Positions 1-11,010 of a DNA stretch of 64,000 nt are shown here, one piece after another. Both the position numbers and the translations under genes were made by a program. The DNA comes from Devosia sp. (GTDB lineage Bacteria > Pseudomonadota > Alphaproteobacteria > Rhizobiales > Devosiaceae). The notes under the pieces are model-generated. The model had not been told where the DNA came from. It worked only from the letters and a program-made list of their open reading frames with translations, and did no database searches. The DNA lies in NCBI RefSeq assembly GCF_024707125.1, contig NZ_JANQAH010000007.1:620001-684000 (forward strand), given 5' to 3'. The stretch's first letter is position 1. Each line of letters opens with the position of its first letter.

Positions 1-377
1 AGTTGCGCGACCTGCGCCGATTCCTGGGCTGCCTCTATGTCGGGCAACTGTCACCGCAGGTGGACATCTCGGATATGGGTGCGATGGACCCCACGCTGCT
101 GCCGGCATTCGAGACGGCATTTCTCCAGCGGCAGCATCTGCGCTTCCAATACCGTGACGCAAAAGGGATCTTGTCCCACCGAAATGTTGAGCCGCAGGCC
201 ATGCTGATCCTGCCGCCGCTATGGTATTTGGTGGCCTGGGATCCGGCGCGTAACGACTTCCGTCACTTTCGTATGGACCGGATCAGCACGCCGGCAATCG
301 ACGAAGGCGCAACCTTTCAGCGGCGGCATGTGCCGTTCGAGGATCACGTCCGCCCAGTTCGCGATCTGTCTCGTTGA
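1..377 (+). CDS. WYL-domain transcriptional regulator, C-terminal part (left-truncated)
   Basis: The reading frame is open from the left window edge and ends at 377, so only about the last 125 residues of a longer regulator are visible. The segment has the WYL-domain look of YafY-type proteins: a basic/aromatic stretch reading LRFQYRDAKG, then LPPLWYLVAWDP, which holds the W-Y-L signature, and FRHFRMDRIS. WYL domains bind ligands or nucleic acid and sit behind an N-terminal DeoR-like helix-turn-helix, which would lie outside the window. No target can be inferred, and the following 550 bp hold no gene on this strand. The family call is fairly firm; the exact product is not. Confidence 0.75.
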   Translation, partial: LRDLRRFLGCLYVGQLSPQVDISDMGAMDPTLLPAFETAFLQRQHLRFQYRDAKGILSHRNVEPQAMLILPPLWYLVAWDPARNDFRHFRMDRISTPAIDEGATFQRRHVPFEDHVRPVRDLSR

Positions 378-865
378 ACGCGGCACATAGGCATTCGCCG
401 TTGCACAGCCTGAACAGCGCAACGCCGGCGCGCGCGCCTTCCTCCCACCCCAAAACTCTCCCCGCTACCCACCACCGCCAACGTCCCATCGGCCAATGCC
501 TTTCGCGGCCACCACCAAACTTATCCCCGGCCCCTGCCCTTCATGCCACTATCCCTCCGTTCCCACCGCAACACGCGGTACCGACGAAGTGCCGGGTGGG
601 GAGACGGGCTGCTTGAGGTCGCTCAGGCGGGTGCGTGGATGCCGACCACCGGTCAAGCGGCAGTGAGCCCCCGTTGCATCTTGGGATGCTTCCGACGGCG
701 ATCTGGACCGTAAAACCTCAAAAGGGGACCGCTCGAGGCGTGCGCAAAAAAATCCCGATCGTGGGAAGCGGCTTTCGCCTCTTCTTTTCATCCACATTTC
801 GGGGCGAAAGCCGCTTTCCGCCGTGCGCCCGATGGGCGCCGCGACCGTGCAACCGCGACGCCAAC
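378..865. other. Intergenic stretch without a convincing gene
   Basis: Open frames here are short, rich in Pro, Arg and Ser, and lack a credible ribosome-binding site or recognisable protein. The only structure I see is a long inverted repeat at 766-816, listed separately, and the dehydratase terminator just beyond the right end. Confidence 0.6.
766..816. repeat. Intergenic inverted repeat (14-bp arms)
   Basis: The arm AAGCGGCTTTCGCC at 766-779 is repeated as its exact reverse complement at 803-816, separated by 23 bases. There is no T-run on either side, so it is not a standard terminator. It may be a dispersed palindromic element or the end of an RNA from either flanking gene. Confidence 0.6.
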
Positions 866-899
866 AAAAAGGCCGGGCGGCACTTTGTGCTGCCCGGCC
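866..899 (-). terminator. Rho-independent terminator of the sugar-acid dehydratase gene
   Basis: Read on the minus strand, GGCCGGGCAGCAC and GTGCCGCCCGGCC form a nearly perfect 13-bp stem with a three-base loop, followed by five T residues. It lies about 35 bp after the dehydratase stop codon. Confidence 0.85.
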
Positions 900-932
900 T
901 TTGGTCAAAGCGTGGTTACGCCTCGATCAGGC

Positions 933-2747
933 TTAGTGGTTGTCGCGCGGCAAGCCTTCGTTCTGGGCAATGCGCTGATACTTCTCGGCGGGCTTCAGGA
1001 TAGCGCCGTCGCCAAGCTGGCCGACGATACCGCGCTGGATTTCCTGCCACGGCGTCTGGTGCTTGGGGAACTTGTAGCCGCCAGCGGCCTCAAGCGCGGC
1101 GCGACGGGTCGCGATTTCCTCGGCCGAGATCAGGATATTGGCCTCGCCCTTGTTGAGGTCGATGCGCACCTTGTCACCGGTCTTGAGGATGGCAAGGTTG
1201 CCACCGGCAGCAGCTTCCGGAGACGCGTTGAGGATCGAAGGCGAGCCCGAAGTACCCGACTGGCGACCGTCACCAATACAGGCGAGCGAGGAGATGCCCT
1301 TCTTGATGAGATAAGCCGGCGGACGCATGTTGACGACTTCGGCAGCGCCCGGATAGCCGATCGGGCCAGCGCCGCGCATGAAGAGCAGCGTGTGCTCGTC
1401 GATCTCGAGCGAGGGATCGTCGATCCGATGGTGATAGTCTTCCGGACCATCGAAGACCACCGCCTTGCCTTCGAACATGCCCGGGTGATCGGGGTTGTTC
1501 AGGTAGCGTTCGCGGAACTCGGTCGAGATCACGCTGGTCTTCATGATGGCGGTATCGAAGAGGTTGCCGCGCAGCACGAGGAAGCCGGCATCGACCTTGA
1601 GCGGGTTGTCGAAGTGACGGATGACCTTGTCGTCCTGGATCGTCGTCGCGCGGCAATTCTCGCCAATGGTCTTGCCGTTGACGGTCGGCGCGTTCTCGCG
1701 GATCAGGCCCTGCTTCATCAGCTCGTTGACCACCGCCGGCACGCCGCCGGCATGGTAGTAGTCTTCGCCGAGATATTCGCCGGCAGGCTGCAGATTGACC
1801 AGCAGCGGCACCTTGTGGCCGTAGGTCTGGAAGTCCTGCAGTTCCAGCTCGACGCCGATGTGCTTGGCAATGGCCTGGATATGGATCGGCGCATTGGTCG
1901 AGCCACCGATCGCCGAATTGACGACGATGGTGTTGATAAAATTGTCCTTGGTGAGAATGTCGGACGGCTTGAGGTCTTCATGCACCATGTCGACGATGCG
2001 CTTGCCGGTGCGGTACGCCATTTCCTGACGGTCGCGGTAGGGCGCCGGGATCGCGGCCGAACCGGGAAGCTGCATGCCAAGCGACTCGGCCAGCGAGTTC
2101 ATCGTGGTGGCCGTGCCCATGGTGTTGCAGTAGCCGGTCGACGGAGCCGACGAAGCAACGAGTTCGATGAACTGTGCGTAGTCGATTTCGCCAGCGGCCA
2201 TCATCTGACGGGCCTTCCAGACGATCGTGCCCGAACCGGTGCGTTCGCCCTTGTGCCAGCCGTTCAGCATCGGGCCGACCGACAGGGCAATCGCCGGGAT
2301 GTTCACGGTCGCCGCGCCCATCAGCATGGCCGGAGTGGTCTTGTCGCAGCCGATGGTCAGCACCACGCCATCAAGCGGGTAGCCATAGAGCACTTCGACA
2401 AGGCCGAGATAGGCAAGGTTGCGGTCAAGGCCAGCGGTCGGGCGCTTGCCGGTTTCCTGGATCGGATGGACCGGGAATTCAATGGCGATACCGCCGGCTT
2501 CACGAATGCCCTCACGCACGCGTTCGGCCAGGACGATATGGTGACGGTTGCAGGGGCTGAGATCCGAGCCGGTCTGCGCAATGCCGATGATCGGCTTGCC
2601 CGATTGCAGCTCTTCGCGCGAGACGCCGAAATTCATGTAGCGCTCGAGATAGAGCGCGGTCATGTCCGGGTTTTCGGGATTATCGAACCATGCACGCGAG
2701 CGCAGCTTCTTGGGGGCACCGGCGCCATTGTCAGTCGTCATCGTCAA
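933..2747 (-). CDS. IlvD/Edd-family sugar-acid dehydratase (probably aldonate dehydratase)
   Basis: A 604-residue member of the IlvD/Edd dehydratase family, Fe-S enzymes that remove water from dihydroxy acids or aldonic acids. Family cysteines are visible at C66 (SPCNRHH), C134 ([10 protein letters not shown]) and C207 ([10 protein letters not shown]), which in this family coordinate the cluster; a long [11 protein letters not shown] segment and a C-terminal swivel domain follow. Length and context (beta-galactosidase, lactonase, KDGal kinase and KDPGal aldolase, divergently transcribed) argue for a sugar-acid substrate such as galactonate or arabinonate rather than branched-chain amino acid synthesis. 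If so, it supplies 2-keto-3-deoxygalactonate to the kinase. It is followed by a strong terminator. Substrate is inferred; family membership is secure. Confidence 0.88.
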   Translation of the reverse strand: MTMTTDNGAGAPKKLRSRAWFDNPENPDMTALYLERYMNFGVSREELQSGKPIIGIAQTGSDLSPCNRHHIVLAERVREGIREAGGIAIEFPVHPIQETGKRPTAGLDRNLAYLGLVEVLYGYPLDGVVLTIGCDKTTPAMLMGAATVNIPAIALSVGPMLNGWHKGERTGSGTIVWKARQMMAAGEIDYAQFIELVASSAPSTGYCNTMGTATTMNSLAESLGMQLPGSAAIPAPYRDRQEMAYRTGKRIVDMVHEDLKPSDILTKDNFINTIVVNSAIGGSTNAPIHIQAIAKHIGVELELQDFQTYGHKVPLLVNLQPAGEYLGEDYYHAGGVPAVVNELMKQGLIRENAPTVNGKTIGENCRATTIQDDKVIRHFDNPLKVDAGFLVLRGNLFDTAIMKTSVISTEFRERYLNNPDHPGMFEGKAVVFDGPEDYHHRIDDPSLEIDEHTLLFMRGAGPIGYPGAAEVVNMRPPAYLIKKGISSLACIGDGRQSGTSGSPSILNASPEAAAGGNLAILKTGDKVRIDLNKGEANILISAEEIATRRAALEAAGGYKFPKHQTPWQEIQRGIVGQLGDGAILKPAEKYQRIAQNEGLPRDNH

Positions 2748-3027
2748 ATTCCTTTTCCGTCCGCCGCAGCGAACCGTGGGGCCTTGGTTGACCCCGTTCT
2801 AGCACGGCAAACGCCGGTGTGAACGGCTCCAAACGAAAAAATCATACAATTGATTGCGCTGGCGCAACAGACCCCAGATGTGCCGGAACGCGCTGAAAAT
2901 CTTACCAATCGAGGAGATCACCGCTCCTCGCTCGGGTAGCAGGTGCAGCGGAACGCCCTGTTCAGAGCGTGCGAAGCCCATTAGGGTCCCGCCGCATTCA
3001 TTAGGCGTTCGTCGAGGAGAGTTTGGG
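2748..3027. promoter_or_regulatory. Divergent promoter region of the sugar-acid cluster
   Basis: This 280-bp gap separates the minus-strand dehydratase from the plus-strand kinase, so it should hold both promoters. An imperfect palindrome ATCATACAATTGAT at 2841-2854 is AT-rich against the GC-rich background and resembles the style of GntR/FadR-family operators. GAGGAG at 3014-3019 is the ribosome-binding site for the kinase. No regulator gene lies within the cluster as seen. The operator assignment is tentative. Confidence 0.4.
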
Positions 3028-3940
3028 TTGAGCGAATCTGTTGCGTGGATTGCCGTCGATTGGGGCACATCCAATCTCCGAGGCTGGACAATTGATGCGG
3101 GCGGCAACGTCCTTGCGTCCCGCAGTTCGCCCAAGGGTATGGGCAAGCTCATTCGCGAGGAATTCCCGGCAGCGCTGGCCGAGCTCCTCTCTGGCGTCGA
3201 TCTCACCACCCCCACAGATGTGCTTGTCTGCGGCATGGCGGGTGCACGCCAGGGCTGGCTCGAAGCACCCTATCTCGAAGCGCCGACTGACCTGCGCGAT
3301 CTCCTCGGGGGTGCCGTTCGTCCAGATAGCGGTTCAGACAAGCTGAAAGTCTCGATCCTGCCCGGCGTCTGCCAGAAGCAGGGAGCCGACAACGTCATGC
3401 GCGGCGAGGAAACCCAGTTGCTGGGCCTCGCCAGCACCCTGCCCGGCTATTCCGGTCTGGTCTGCATGCCCGGCACCCATTCGAAATGGGCACTGCTTGA
3501 CGGCACGAAGATCGAGCATTTCACCACCGCAATGACCGGCGAAATGTTCGAGATTCTCTCCACACATTCGGTGCTGCGCCATTCGCTCGGCGGCGACCTC
3601 GACACCCCTGAGCGCGCCGAAGGATTCCGCGGCCGGCGCCGGGGACGGTCTCGAGCACCCTGCCGACCTCCTCGGCCAATTGTTCCGCGTCCGCGCCAGT
3701 GCCCTTGTCTCGGGCCGCCAGCCTGCCTGGTGCGCCGGCTATCTATCGGGCCTGCTCATCGGCACCGAAATATCAGCCAATCGCCACCAGATCGGTAACG
3801 AACCCGTTCCGCTGATCGGTTCACATGTGCTCTGCGCCCTCTATGGCCAGGTGCTGGAAATGGCCGGCGCTGCCGGCCGCCCCGTCGATGCTACCGCTGT
3901 CGTTCTGGCCGGCCTCAAGGCCGCTCGCGACGCCGCCTAA
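3028..3940 (+). CDS. dgoK: 2-dehydro-3-deoxygalactonokinase (frameshifted in this sequence)
   Basis: Phosphorylates 2-keto-3-deoxygalactonate with ATP, the kinase step of the De Ley-Doudoroff pathway. The N-terminus carries the DgoK signature VDWGTSNLRGW. I chose the TTG at 3028 because GAGGAG lies 8 bases upstream; no upstream codon has a comparable site. The frame breaks at the CC of 3627-3628: removing one C restores EGFAAGAGDGLEHP and joins the first half to the second half, which ends in a normal C-terminus at 3940. The repaired protein is about 303 residues, normal for the family. The stop is followed 11 bases later by the aldolase start. An indel error is likelier than a real mutation, given similar breaks elsewhere in the window. 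Confidence 0.85.
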
Positions 3941-3951
3941 GGAAACACGCC

Positions 3952-4563
3952 ATGTCCCACCGCCACATCATCGCCATCCTGCGCGGCATCACCAATGACG
4001 AAGCCGTACCGGTCTGCACGGCTCTCGTCGAAGCCGGTATCACGCTCATCGAAGTGCCGCTGAATTCCCCCAATGCGCTCGAAAGCATTTCGCGGGCGGC
4101 CAAGGCACTGTCCGGCCGCGCGGAAATCGGCGCCGGTACGGTTCTCACCGAAGAGAACGTGCGCGCCGTCGCGGCCTCAGGCGGCACTTTCATCGTCTCG
4201 CCCGACACGAATGAAGCCGTCATCGCCGAGACCGTAAAACTTGGCCTCAAATCCTATCCGGGCGTCTTCTCGCCCAGCGACGCCTTCAAGGCGATCCGCA
4301 CCGGCGCGACCGGGCTAAAATTCTTCCCGGCCGAAGTATTGGGCTCCAAGGGTATCAAGGCCATGAAGGCGGTGCTCCCGCCTGACCTCCCGCTCTACGC
4401 CGTGGGCGGGGCCAACCCCGACAACTTCGATGAATTTTTCGCCGTCGGCTGCGCCGGCTTCGGCCTTGGCACTTACATCTACAAGCCCGGCATGAGCGTT
4501 GCCGAAGTCGCCGAGCGCGCCGCCACTGCCGTCGCCGCTTATGACAAGGGAGCCAAGGCATGA
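3952..4563 (+). CDS. dgoA: 2-dehydro-3-deoxy-6-phosphogalactonate aldolase
   Basis: A 203-residue class I aldolase of the KDPG/KDPGal family, which splits 2-keto-3-deoxy-6-phosphogalactonate into pyruvate and glyceraldehyde 3-phosphate. The Schiff-base lysine is K123 in TGLKFFPAE, and the general acid/base glutamate is E34 in LIEVPLNSP; the phosphate-binding GGANPDN and GLGTYIYKPG loops are present. It follows the kinase by 11 bp, and its last four bases overlap the start of the lactonase gene (ATGA), so the genes are translationally coupled. The kinase neighbour favours KDPGal over KDPG as the substrate. Confidence 0.9.
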   Translation: MSHRHIIAILRGITNDEAVPVCTALVEAGITLIEVPLNSPNALESISRAAKALSGRAEIGAGTVLTEENVRAVAASGGTFIVSPDTNEAVIAETVKLGLKSYPGVFSPSDAFKAIRTGATGLKFFPAEVLGSKGIKAMKAVLPPDLPLYAVGGANPDNFDEFFAVGCAGFGLGTYIYKPGMSVAEVAERAATAVAAYDKGAKA

Positions 4564-5435
4564 GCGATACGGCACGCCTCCTGATCGACAGCAAGTGCGA
4601 GCTGGGCGAAGGCCCGATCTGGCACGGCGAACGTCAGCAGCTCTTCTGGTTCGACATCAACGAACAGTCGCTGTTCGCCGCCAATGCGGATGGCGAAATC
4701 GAGGAAAGCTGGCTCTTCAACGAGACCGTGGCCGCAGCCGCGATCATCGACCGGGATCGGCTGGCAATCGCCAGCGAGAACGGCCTGATCGAGTTCGACC
4801 TTAGCGTGGGCGGCATGAATCGCCTGCACGACATCGAGCGCGAGGTACCGGCCAACCGGACCAATGACAGCCGCGTTCATCCGTCCGGCGCCTTCTGGAT
4901 CGGCACCATGGTCAAGGAAGAGGGACCAAAGGAAGGTTCCGTCTATCACTACCGCGCCGGCCAGCTCAAAAAGATCATCGAGAACGTCGCCATTCCCAAC
5001 GCGACCTGCTTCTCGCCCGATGGCCGGACCGCCTATTGGACCGATACGCCGACCAAGAAAATCCTGAAATGCGCGACCGACCCGGAAACCGGCCTACCAA
5101 TTGGCGAATGGGAACTGTTCGCTGACGTGTCGGACCACCGCGGCTGGCCCGATGGCGCCGTGGTCGATAGCGAAGGCTATCTCTGGAACGCCCGCTGGGG
5201 CGGCAGCTGCGTCGTTCGCTTCGCGCCCGATGGATCGATTGATCGCGTCGTGGAAGTTCCCGTCAGCCAGGTCACCTGCCCTGCCTTCGGCGGCAAGGAC
5301 CTCAAGACGCTGTTCATCACCACCGCCGCCAAGACACTGACGCCGGAACAGCTTGCCGCTGAAAAGGTGGCCGGTGGCGTCTTTGCCATCGAGGTCAACG
5401 TGCCCGGCCTTCCCGAAACTCCCATAAAGCTCTGA
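4560..5435 (+). CDS. SMP-30/gluconolactonase-family sugar lactonase
   Basis: A 291-residue six-bladed beta-propeller of the SMP-30/gluconolaconase/LRE family, calcium-dependent enzymes that open aldonolactones. Metal-ligand motifs of the family are visible: E17 in LGEGPIWHG, the NRTNDSRVHPSG loop, IPNATCFSPDG and WPDGAVVDSEG. Its ATG overlaps the aldolase stop by four bases. In this operon it most plausibly hydrolyses galactonolactone made by a galactose dehydrogenase, giving galactonate for the dehydratase. No galactose dehydrogenase gene is present in the window, so it must be encoded elsewhere. Exact substrate is inferred from neighbours. Confidence 0.85.
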   Translation: MSDTARLLIDSKCELGEGPIWHGERQQLFWFDINEQSLFAANADGEIEESWLFNETVAAAAIIDRDRLAIASENGLIEFDLSVGGMNRLHDIEREVPANRTNDSRVHPSGAFWIGTMVKEEGPKEGSVYHYRAGQLKKIIENVAIPNATCFSPDGRTAYWTDTPTKKILKCATDPETGLPIGEWELFADVSDHRGWPDGAVVDSEGYLWNARWGGSCVVRFAPDGSIDRVVEVPVSQVTCPAFGGKDLKTLFITTAAKTLTPEQLAAEKVAGGVFAIEVNVPGLPETPIKL

Positions 5436-5444
5436 GCCTAAGCC

Positions 5445-7407
5445 ATGTCCATCAGTCCCACCCTCGGCGTTTGCTACTATCCCGAACATTGGCCCGAAGA
5501 GTGGTGGGACAAGGACGCTGCCCGCATGGCCGAAGTGGGCATCAAATATGTCCGCATCGGCGAATTCGCCTGGTCGCGGCTGGAGCCGACGCCGGGCAAT
5601 CTACAGCTCGACTGGATGATCCGGTCGATGGACGTGCTGGGCAAACATGGGCTCAAGGTCATCGTCGGCACGCCGACCGCCACACCACCGCGCTGGATGG
5701 TCGACAAGCACCCCGACATGCTGGCGGTCGACGCTCGCGGCCAGCGCAAGGGTTTTGGTTCGCGCCGCCACTACGACTTCTCGCATCTGCCCTATCGCGA
5801 GGAATCGGCGCGCATTACGCAGATTCTTGCTGATGCGCTCAGCGATCATCCCTCGCTCGGCGGCTGGCAGACCGACAACGAATATGGCTGCCATGGCACG
5901 ACCTATTCCTATTCGCCCGCAGCGCTCGAAGGCTTCCGCAAATGGCTCGCTGACCGTTACGGGTCGATCGATGCGCTGAACCAGGCCTGGGGCAATGTCT
6001 TCTGGTCGATGGTGTACAACAGCTTCGACCAGATCGATCTGCCGAACCTGCTGGTCTGCGAGCCCAACCCGATCCACGATCTCGATTTCCGCCGCTATTC
6101 CTCGGATCAGGTCAGTGCCTTCAACAAGGTCCAGTACGACATCCTGAAGGCCAAGCGGCCGGACTTGCCTGTCATCCATAATTTCATGAGCCGGTACACC
6201 GAGTTCGACCATTACGACCTGGCCGAAACGCTCGATGTCGCGAGCTGGGACTCCCTACCCCATTGGCCACCTCGCGGTCAGCGACGAGACCGAGGACATG
6301 AAGCGCCAGTACATGCGTCAGGGCGACCCGGACAATGCGGCCTTCCACCACGATCTCTATCGCACCGTAGGCCATGGCCGCTGGTGGGTCATGGAACAGC
6401 AGCCCGGCCCGGTGAATTGGGCAAAGTTCAATCCTGACCCGCTGCCAGGCATGGCCCGCCTCTGGGCCTGGGAAGCCTTTGCTCATGGCGCCGAAGTCGT
6501 CTCCTACTTCCGCTGGCGGCAAGCGCCGTTCGCGCAGGAGCAGATGCATGCCGGCCTGCTGCGACCAGACAGCGAACCGGCTCCGGCTTATAGCGAAGCA
6601 AGCCAGGTCGCCGAGGAACTCAAGCTCACCGGCCTCGATGGTCCCGTGGGCAAGGCACGCGTCGCTCTTGTCTTCGACTATGACAGCGAATGGGCATGGG
6701 AAGTGCAACCGCAGGCTCAGGGCTTCAAGCACGGCGCGCATGTGCGTGACATTTACGCCGCCTTCCGCAAGCACGGCGTCGACATCGACATTCTCTCGCC
6801 CAAGACCAAGAGCTTCGCCGGCTACGACATCGTGGCAATCCCGGCGCTCTTTGCCTGGACGGAGGAACTGCGTGAGGCCGTGGCTGCCTTTGAAGGTCAT
6901 CTGCTGATCGGACCCCGCTCGGGCTCGAAGACGAAGAACTTCTCCATTCCTGCCCGCCTTGGTCCGGACCTGTCGCCTAACCTTCTCGATGCCCGCGTGA
7001 TGCGGGTAGACAGCATTCCCGCACACGTTTCGGTCACCGTGAAGGGCGGCGGCTCCACGCGACTCTGGCGCGAGAAGGTCGAAACGCGCGGCGAAGTGGT
7101 GATGGAAGACAATGAAGGCGTGCCGGTGCTGATCTCGCAGGGCAAGCTGTTCTACCTCACCGCCAGCGGCGATCGGGCCCTGATGCAGCGCATTGCCGAC
7201 TATCTGATTGCCGAGGCCGACCTGCCGATCCTCAGCCTGCCGGCCGGCGTTCGCGCCCGCAGCCGCGGCGGATACCGCATCTATGTGAACTACTCGGCCA
7301 GCGCCGCCACGCTGAGCCCCGCTTCGGACGAGAGCGGCTACGTGATTGGCGGCACTGAGGTTCCTGCTGCCGGTGTCACCGTGGCAAAACTCGCCACGGC
7401 CGGCTGA
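5445..7407 (+). CDS. GH42 beta-galactosidase (frameshifted in this sequence)
   Basis: Glycoside hydrolase family 42 enzyme that releases galactose from beta-galactosides. The N-terminal half has GVCYYPEHWPEEWW and the acid/base glutamate E146 in WQTDNEYGCH; the nucleophile glutamate lies in WWVMEQQPGPVNW in the second half. The frame breaks at the CCC of 6253-6255: dropping one C gives ASWDSYPIGHLAVSD and a continuous protein of about 653 residues, a normal GH42 length with the beta/alpha barrel, trimerisation domain and C-terminal beta domain. It begins 9 bp after the lactonase and is the last gene of the operon, overlapping the end of comEC by 32 bp on the other strand. No signal peptide is seen, so it should act on imported sugar. 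Confidence 0.88.
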
Positions 7408-9511
7408 GCGTTTCGATGGCCGGGCGGATTTCGAACCGTCCGGCCGTTTCATCCCAACGCAGCCACTGGACACCACCTCTAGCGAGGTCGTTTGCCGTGA
7501 TGATCTGACCGGATGCGCCACAGCCTTTGGGCGCCGAAATTCGGGCGACGACCAGATCTTGTCCCACACAATCTTCGGCAAAGGCAGCCGCGTTGCGGAT
7601 CACTGCGATGCTGAATCTCTCTGTCTTCACGATGCACCCAACACTGTCGCATTGGGTGCCTGAATGGGTTGGAGCAATCTCGGTCTGGTAGTGTTGGCTC
7701 CAGACATCGACGGCGAAGCTTCCCGTGCGACCGGTGACAAGACCCATGCCCGTTCCATCGCGGACTGCAACGGCTTGCGTCGTATCGGCGATGAGCACGT
7801 CGGGCCGAGGCGAGAAGCCGAATAGCAGAACGATAGGTAGCAGTATGACCGGGGCCAACAAGCGCCAGCGCCCTTCGATGAAGGCGAACCAGGCAAGAGC
7901 CCCGAGACCTGCCAGCAGCGTCCACCCCGCCAAGATGGGGTTGCCGGTCAGGTTTGCGCTCCAGCCCGCGACCAGTTCCGCCACGTCCACCATGCGGTCG
8001 ATGTTCCAGCCCATCAGTTTGAGGAACGGGCCGTCCAGCCCGAATGGCATGGCGAGGATGGCGAGCACGCCGAACCACATGATGAGGCTGACGAAGGGGA
8101 GCGCCAGCACATTGCCAAGCACGCCCAGCGGCGCTGTCTGCTGAAAATGGTAGGCGGAGAAGAGCAGTGTTGCAGCACCGGCCACAAAACTGGTCCACGC
8201 TGTTGCCGAAATGAAGCGTAACAAGCGCTCGACGCTTCCGCCGGTTCCCGGAGGGGATAGGCGCGGCAGTTCGTAGATGCCGATGAGTGCGACCACGGCG
8301 GCGAAGGAGAGCTGAAAGCTGGCGCGGAAGACGCTGGCGGGGTCGATGAGGATGATCACCAGGGCGGCAATAGCGACGTTGCGCATGGTCAGGGCGCGGC
8401 GTCCTGCGAGGACGGCGCCAAAGATCAGGGCGAGCATAAGGGTGGAGCGGAAAGCCGGAACATTGTCCATGCCTCCCGCGAGAAGCAGATAGCCGAAGGC
8501 GGCGGACAGGCCAGCAATCGCCGCTATCTGCTTGTTGGGCCAGGTCAGGGCCATAGGCAAGCTCGCCAGAGCCAGTCGCAAAAGCCAGAAGATGCCACCC
8601 GCGACGATGGACAGGTGGAGTCCGGAAATCGAATAGACGTGGGCGAGACCGGAGGCCGCCATGACATCGCGCGTTTCATCGCTGATGGCACTCTGGTCGC
8701 CCATCATCATGGCGCGGCCAATCGCAGCGCTGGGGCCCTCCAACGCGAGATCAATCCGCTCGCCAATATGGTTGCGCAGCGCCTGCACTCGACGTGCGAT
8801 GTCGCCGTCGCCGCCCTGGACGACAATTTCAACCGTGCCGATGGCGTTGCCGTAGGCACCGATACCGGAGAAATAGGCGTGGAACTGCCCATCGAAGGCC
8901 CAGGGCAGGATCGGACCCGGCACGGAGGCCAGCCGTATCTGCGCTTCAATCAGATCACCGACCTCGACCCTTGGCTCCGTTGGCAGGAGTATGCGAGCGC
9001 GTCTGATGGGAAGTTCGCGCGCGTCTTCGATTGGACGCATTGAGGAGACGACGGCACGGATACCGTTTGCGTCGGTCGACAGAACCTCGTCAACTCGTGC
9101 CTCATAGGTCCCGTAGGCAGGCACAGACAGCATGGCTGTACCGAAGGCCAGTCCGTGCAGGGCAAGAAGACAGAAGCCGAGCCACGCTGCGCACAATTGA
9201 GTTGCCACGCGCAAACCGGCGAGCGAGTGCGACAGCATTGCCAGAACCAGGCATCCGGTAACGCAAAGCGAACCTATGATGAAATGGAAGGTCTCGGGCT
9301 CGGCGGGCAGCAATGCGTACGCGACAAGCCCGAAAATCAGGCTGAAGGGCAGAAGCACGAAGAGTCGCAGTTGCTCTGCAGCATCGACAACGGCTATCGG
9401 AAGAGACTGCCAGCCAAGCGTGAGCCAGCCGGCAACATGCCAGAGGCGCGGGCGTGCAATGCCCGATGCCCCCAGCACAATCTGCCCTCTGCCGGTCCCC
9501 TGCCCCTGCAC
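7376..9511 (-). CDS. comEC: ComEC/Rec2-family DNA uptake channel protein
   Basis: A 711-residue polytopic inner-membrane protein of the ComEC/Rec2 family, which forms the channel for single-stranded DNA entry in natural transformation. The order is two N-terminal membrane segments, an OB-like DUF4131 region (about 130-230), then the competence domain with many membrane spans and the segment [20 protein letters not shown] typical of the family. The C-terminal part is short and has no HxHxDH motif, so the metallo-beta-lactamase domain of Bacillus ComEC is absent or degenerate, as is common in alphaproteobacteria. It is divergent from gltX with only 77 bp between the starts. Whether the organism is competent cannot be judged here. 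Confidence 0.88.
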   Translation of the reverse strand: MQGQGTGRGQIVLGASGIARPRLWHVAGWLTLGWQSLPIAVVDAAEQLRLFVLLPFSLIFGLVAYALLPAEPETFHFIIGSLCVTGCLVLAMLSHSLAGLRVATQLCAAWLGFCLLALHGLAFGTAMLSVPAYGTYEARVDEVLSTDANGIRAVVSSMRPIEDARELPIRRARILLPTEPRVEVGDLIEAQIRLASVPGPILPWAFDGQFHAYFSGIGAYGNAIGTVEIVVQGGDGDIARRVQALRNHIGERIDLALEGPSAAIGRAMMMGDQSAISDETRDVMAASGLAHVYSISGLHLSIVAGGIFWLLRLALASLPMALTWPNKQIAAIAGLSAAFGYLLLAGGMDNVPAFRSTLMLALIFGAVLAGRRALTMRNVAIAALVIILIDPASVFRASFQLSFAAVVALIGIYELPRLSPPGTGGSVERLLRFISATAWTSFVAGAATLLFSAYHFQQTAPLGVLGNVLALPFVSLIMWFGVLAILAMPFGLDGPFLKLMGWNIDRMVDVAELVAGWSANLTGNPILAGWTLLAGLGALAWFAFIEGRWRLLAPVILLPIVLLFGFSPRPDVLIADTTQAVAVRDGTGMGLVTGRTGSFAVDVWSQHYQTEIAPTHSGTQCDSVGCIVKTERFSIAVIRNAAAFAEDCVGQDLVVARISAPKGCGASGQIITANDLARGGVQWLRWDETAGRFEIRPAIETLSRPWRVLPR

Positions 9512-9588
9512 CGCGCACCCCTGCCCTTGCGCTCAAGCCCGCCTATGCTACACACGGCCCGAAATTCCCTCAATTCGTTCCGGTTATC

Positions 9589-11001
9589 ATGTCCCAGGTT
9601 GTTACTCGCTTTGCTCCTTCCCCTACCGGGTACCTGCATATCGGCGGCGCCCGTACGGCCCTGTTCAGCTGGGCCTATGCCCAGAACAAGGGCGGCAAGA
9701 TGCTGCTGCGCATTGAGGACACCGACCGCGAACGTTCGACCGAGGCTGCCGTTGTTGCGCTGATCGACGGGCTCAAGTGGCTGGGCCTTGATTGGGAAGG
9801 CGAGCCGATCAGCCAGTTCGCTCGTGCCTCGCGTCACGCCGAGGTCGCGCATGAGCTCGTGAAGATGGGCCACGCCTATTATTGCTATTGCTCGCCCGAA
9901 GAGCTGGACCAGATGCGCGAGGAAGCCCGCGCTGCCGGCAAGCCGCCGCGCTATAATGGCTTCTGGCGTGATCGCGACCCGAAGGAAGCGCCGGAAGGCA
10001 TTTCCCCGGTTATCCGCATCAAGGCTCCGCTGAGCGGCGAGATCGTGGTCAATGACCACGTTCAGGGCAAGGTCGTGTTCAAGACCGAGAACCTCGACGA
10101 CTTCATCATCCTGCGCTCGGACGGTACGCCGACCTATATGCACGCGGTGGTGGTCGACGATCATGACATGGGTGTCACCCACATCATCCGTGGCGACGAC
10201 CACCTGACCAATGCCGCCCGCCAGATCATCATCTACAACGCCATGGGTTGGACTGTGCCCGAGATGGCGCATATTCCGCTGATCCATGGTCCGGATGGCG
10301 CAAAACTCTCCAAGCGCCATGGCGCCCTTGGCGTCGAAGCCTATCGCCAGATGGGCTACCTGCCGGCGGCGCTGCGCAACTATCTTGCTCGCCTCGGCTG
10401 GAGCCATGGCGACGAGGAAATCTTCTCGACCGAGCAGATGGTGGAGTGGTTTAGCCTGGAAGCCCTCAACAAGGGCGCGGCGCGCTTCGACTTCGTCAAG
10501 CTCGAGAACATCAACGGCCACTATATCCGCGAGGCCGACCCGACCTATCTCTACAACGTCATGATCGACACGGCCAAGGAAGTGGGCCGCGACGAGGACG
10601 CCAAGGGCCTGATGGCGAACCACAACACGGTCCTTGCCGCCCTGCCCGAATTGCAGCCGCGCGCCAAGACGGTGTTGGAGCTGATCGACCTCGCACAGTT
10701 CATCTACGCCCTGCGCCCGATCACGCCCGACGCCGCTGCGGCGGCACTGCTGACGCCGGAAGCCAAGGTGGTCCTCGCCGGTATTGCCGAAACGTTAGGG
10801 GGCCTTGCCGATTGGTCAGTGCCGGCCATCGATGGCGCCATGCGCGAACTGGCCGAAGCCAAGGGTCTCAAGCTCGGAAAGCTGGCCCAGCCGCTGCGCG
10901 CAGCCCTTACGGGACGTACGGTTTCGCCGGGAATCTTCGAGGTCATGGTGCTCATCGGCCGTGAAGAATCGATGGCACGTTTAAGTGACCAAATCGCTTA
11001 A
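9589..11001 (+). CDS. gltX: Glutamyl-tRNA synthetase
   Basis: A 470-residue class I aminoacyl-tRNA synthetase that charges tRNA-Glu with glutamate. The start at 9589 gives [20 protein letters not shown], the standard N-terminus containing the HIGH-type motif (HIGGART); the KMSKS-type motif is [10 protein letters not shown] at about residues 240-250. Frames reading further upstream encode Pro-rich sequence without homology. Alphaproteobacteria often carry two GltX paralogues, one of which can also charge tRNA-Gln; which one this is cannot be decided here. It lies immediately upstream of gltA, an arrangement seen in related genomes. Confidence 0.95.
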   Translation: MSQVVTRFAPSPTGYLHIGGARTALFSWAYAQNKGGKMLLRIEDTDRERSTEAAVVALIDGLKWLGLDWEGEPISQFARASRHAEVAHELVKMGHAYYCYCSPEELDQMREEARAAGKPPRYNGFWRDRDPKEAPEGISPVIRIKAPLSGEIVVNDHVQGKVVFKTENLDDFIILRSDGTPTYMHAVVVDDHDMGVTHIIRGDDHLTNAARQIIIYNAMGWTVPEMAHIPLIHGPDGAKLSKRHGALGVEAYRQMGYLPAALRNYLARLGWSHGDEEIFSTEQMVEWFSLEALNKGAARFDFVKLENINGHYIREADPTYLYNVMIDTAKEVGRDEDAKGLMANHNTVLAALPELQPRAKTVLELIDLAQFIYALRPITPDAAAAALLTPEAKVVLAGIAETLGGLADWSVPAIDGAMRELAEAKGLKLGKLAQPLRAALTGRTVSPGIFEVMVLIGREESMARLSDQIA

Positions 11002-11010
11002 GAAACGGGG

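Noticed and set aside
885..2822. Long plus-strand open frame opposite the dehydratase
   Set aside because: Mirror frame of a GC-rich gene; its protein is Arg/Asp/Val-rich with no family features, while the minus strand encodes a clear IlvD/Edd enzyme.
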